NCBI GenBank assembly: GCA_024195265.1
Contig: JAJLRJ010000010.1
Coordinates: 11,632,154 to 11,696,153, forward strand
Reading direction: 5' to 3'
DNA: 64,000 nt
DNA from: Dendrophyllia cribrosa
Taxonomy: Eukaryota > Cnidaria > Anthozoa > Scleractinia > Dendrophylliidae
Shown here piece after piece: positions 63,172 through 64,000 of this stretch. Made by a program: the position numbers and the translations under genes. The notes beneath the pieces were generated by a model, which made no database searches, was not told the origin of the DNA, and saw only the letters and a program-made list of their open reading frames with translations. Within the stretch, counting starts at the first letter, position 1. Each line of letters opens with the position of its first letter.

Positions 63172-63502
63172 CATTACTTGCAAAAAGCAGCTTAAAATTA
63201 TCGATATCATTAATTCAGGCTACTTAACGAAGTGGAACGAACTGGAACGAAGACTCAAATGGTATGAAAGCAACGGCGCGGTGACAATTTTTCCAGCTCG
63301 TGAGCTCCTGTATCCAATAGGGTAAACCCAACTCTAACCTTAACCCTAATCTTCTTTGGCACTTTTCCCCCTTTTACTCCCTTTCGCGGTCGCCATCTTT
63401 TTTTTCTGTTATGGTGCAACAAAGCACCACGGGAAGACACCATACTGGTGGCGGCCTGAATTAATGATATCCATAATTTCAAGCTGCTCTTTGCAAGTAA
63501 TG
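63172..63502. mobile_element. 331-bp inverted-repeat element
   Basis: Arms of ~45 bp (CATTACTTGCAAAAAGCAGC then GATATCATTAATTCAGGC) mirrored at 63459-63502. No gene inside. Confidence 0.82.
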
Positions 63503-64000
63503 CTATTCATTAGGGAGACCGTGTTGGATTATGATGAAGATTGTATGATGATGATCATGATGATGATCATAGTGTTTGATAGGTTTGCATTAAAAAAATG
63601 TTGGATTTGAATTACATTTGTTGCCAGATCCGAAAGGGACAGTGATGAATCGTTTGGCAAAAATTAGGCAAATAACTTCATTTGTACTGTTTGTCTATTA
63701 GATTATTTATAATAATAGTTTGCCAATAAACACGAAAAATTTGGCAATAGTGATTTAAAATGTGCAGTAAGTATCAATCAGTGAATCTCACTTATAAAAA
63801 AGAGCAACGGAAAGAAAAACGCAAAAAATACAATGTACTTCATAGAAGCTTCGATCACCAACTTTTGTTGAATATTTAAATTACAAAATCGAAAAATATG
63901 CGTTAAAAAACAAGTATTTAATACCTTTGTTTTTTGGTGTACTGCTTGAATATGCTATTCATGGTTAATTCAGACAGCCAATACCTGATTAAACGGTGGT
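63503..64000. other. No gene recognised
   Basis: GAT/ATC microsatellite at 63531-63570, then AT-rich sequence to the window end. Confidence 0.5.

Noticed and set aside
63300..63355. Telomere-like CTAACCTTAACCCTAA stretch
   Set aside because: Only about three irregular units inside a MITE; not a telomeric array.

Overview
This is an animal nuclear window, most likely from an anthozoan cnidarian (coral or sea-anemone type). The evidence is spliced Ig-superfamily exons with GT/AG phase-1 borders, Penelope-like elements with a hammerhead-like motif, a Polinton/Maverick remnant, L1/Tx1-type LINEs, a Ty3/gypsy element, tRNA-derived SINEs and dozens of TIR/MITE insertions. No species can be named. 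There is no operon organisation.

Layout: (1) 1-3640 is the remnant of a Polinton/Maverick (adintovirus-like) element: adenain-type protease, a 52-aa zinc-ribbon protein, a protein with a parvovirus-type phospholipase A2 domain, a chromodomain integrase, then two genes on the opposite strand. (2) 3.7-11.3 kb holds MITEs, a Penelope-like 3' end, a tRNA-like sequence, a 1.27-kb dispersed repeat and a PIF/Harbinger fragment. (3) 11317-28610 is a single 17.3-kb Mutator-like (MULE) transposon. It is bounded by matching ~50-bp TIRs and a perfect 9-bp target duplication. Its spliced gene reads CARF/ALS2CR8-like region, MULE transposase core, SWIM finger, C48/Ulp1-type peptidase, frameshifted PHD finger. 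It is interrupted by a truncated LINE, a 2.37-kb TIR element full of CCGTTAG repeats that sits inside an exon, a LINE scrap, a small MITE and a 3.1-kb TIR element made almost entirely of minisatellites. (4) 28.6-41.4 kb is a field of TTA-, TTAA- and TA-flanked TIR elements, a SINE and one orphan Ig exon. (5) 41451-47095 is a Ty3/gypsy LTR element on the minus strand (LTRs, 5-bp duplication, gag-protease-RT-integrase), damaged by two insertions and itself sitting inside a short open reading frame. (6) 47.4-50.5 kb is inverted Penelope-like debris split by TIR elements. (7) 50871-61891 is the only convincing host gene: signal peptide, three Ig domains, SEA domain and a cytoplasmic tail with ITIM- and ITSM-like tyrosine motifs. 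No transmembrane exon could be found; the long intron where it should lie is filled by a repeat that carries a LINE.

The main result is the giant nested MULE with its MULE-SWIM-Ulp1-PHD architecture. The second is the Ig/SEA/ITIM receptor gene. Nearly everything else is layered transposon history, and several insertions can be ordered in time because their target duplications are intact. All calls rest on reading the sequence; no database search was run.
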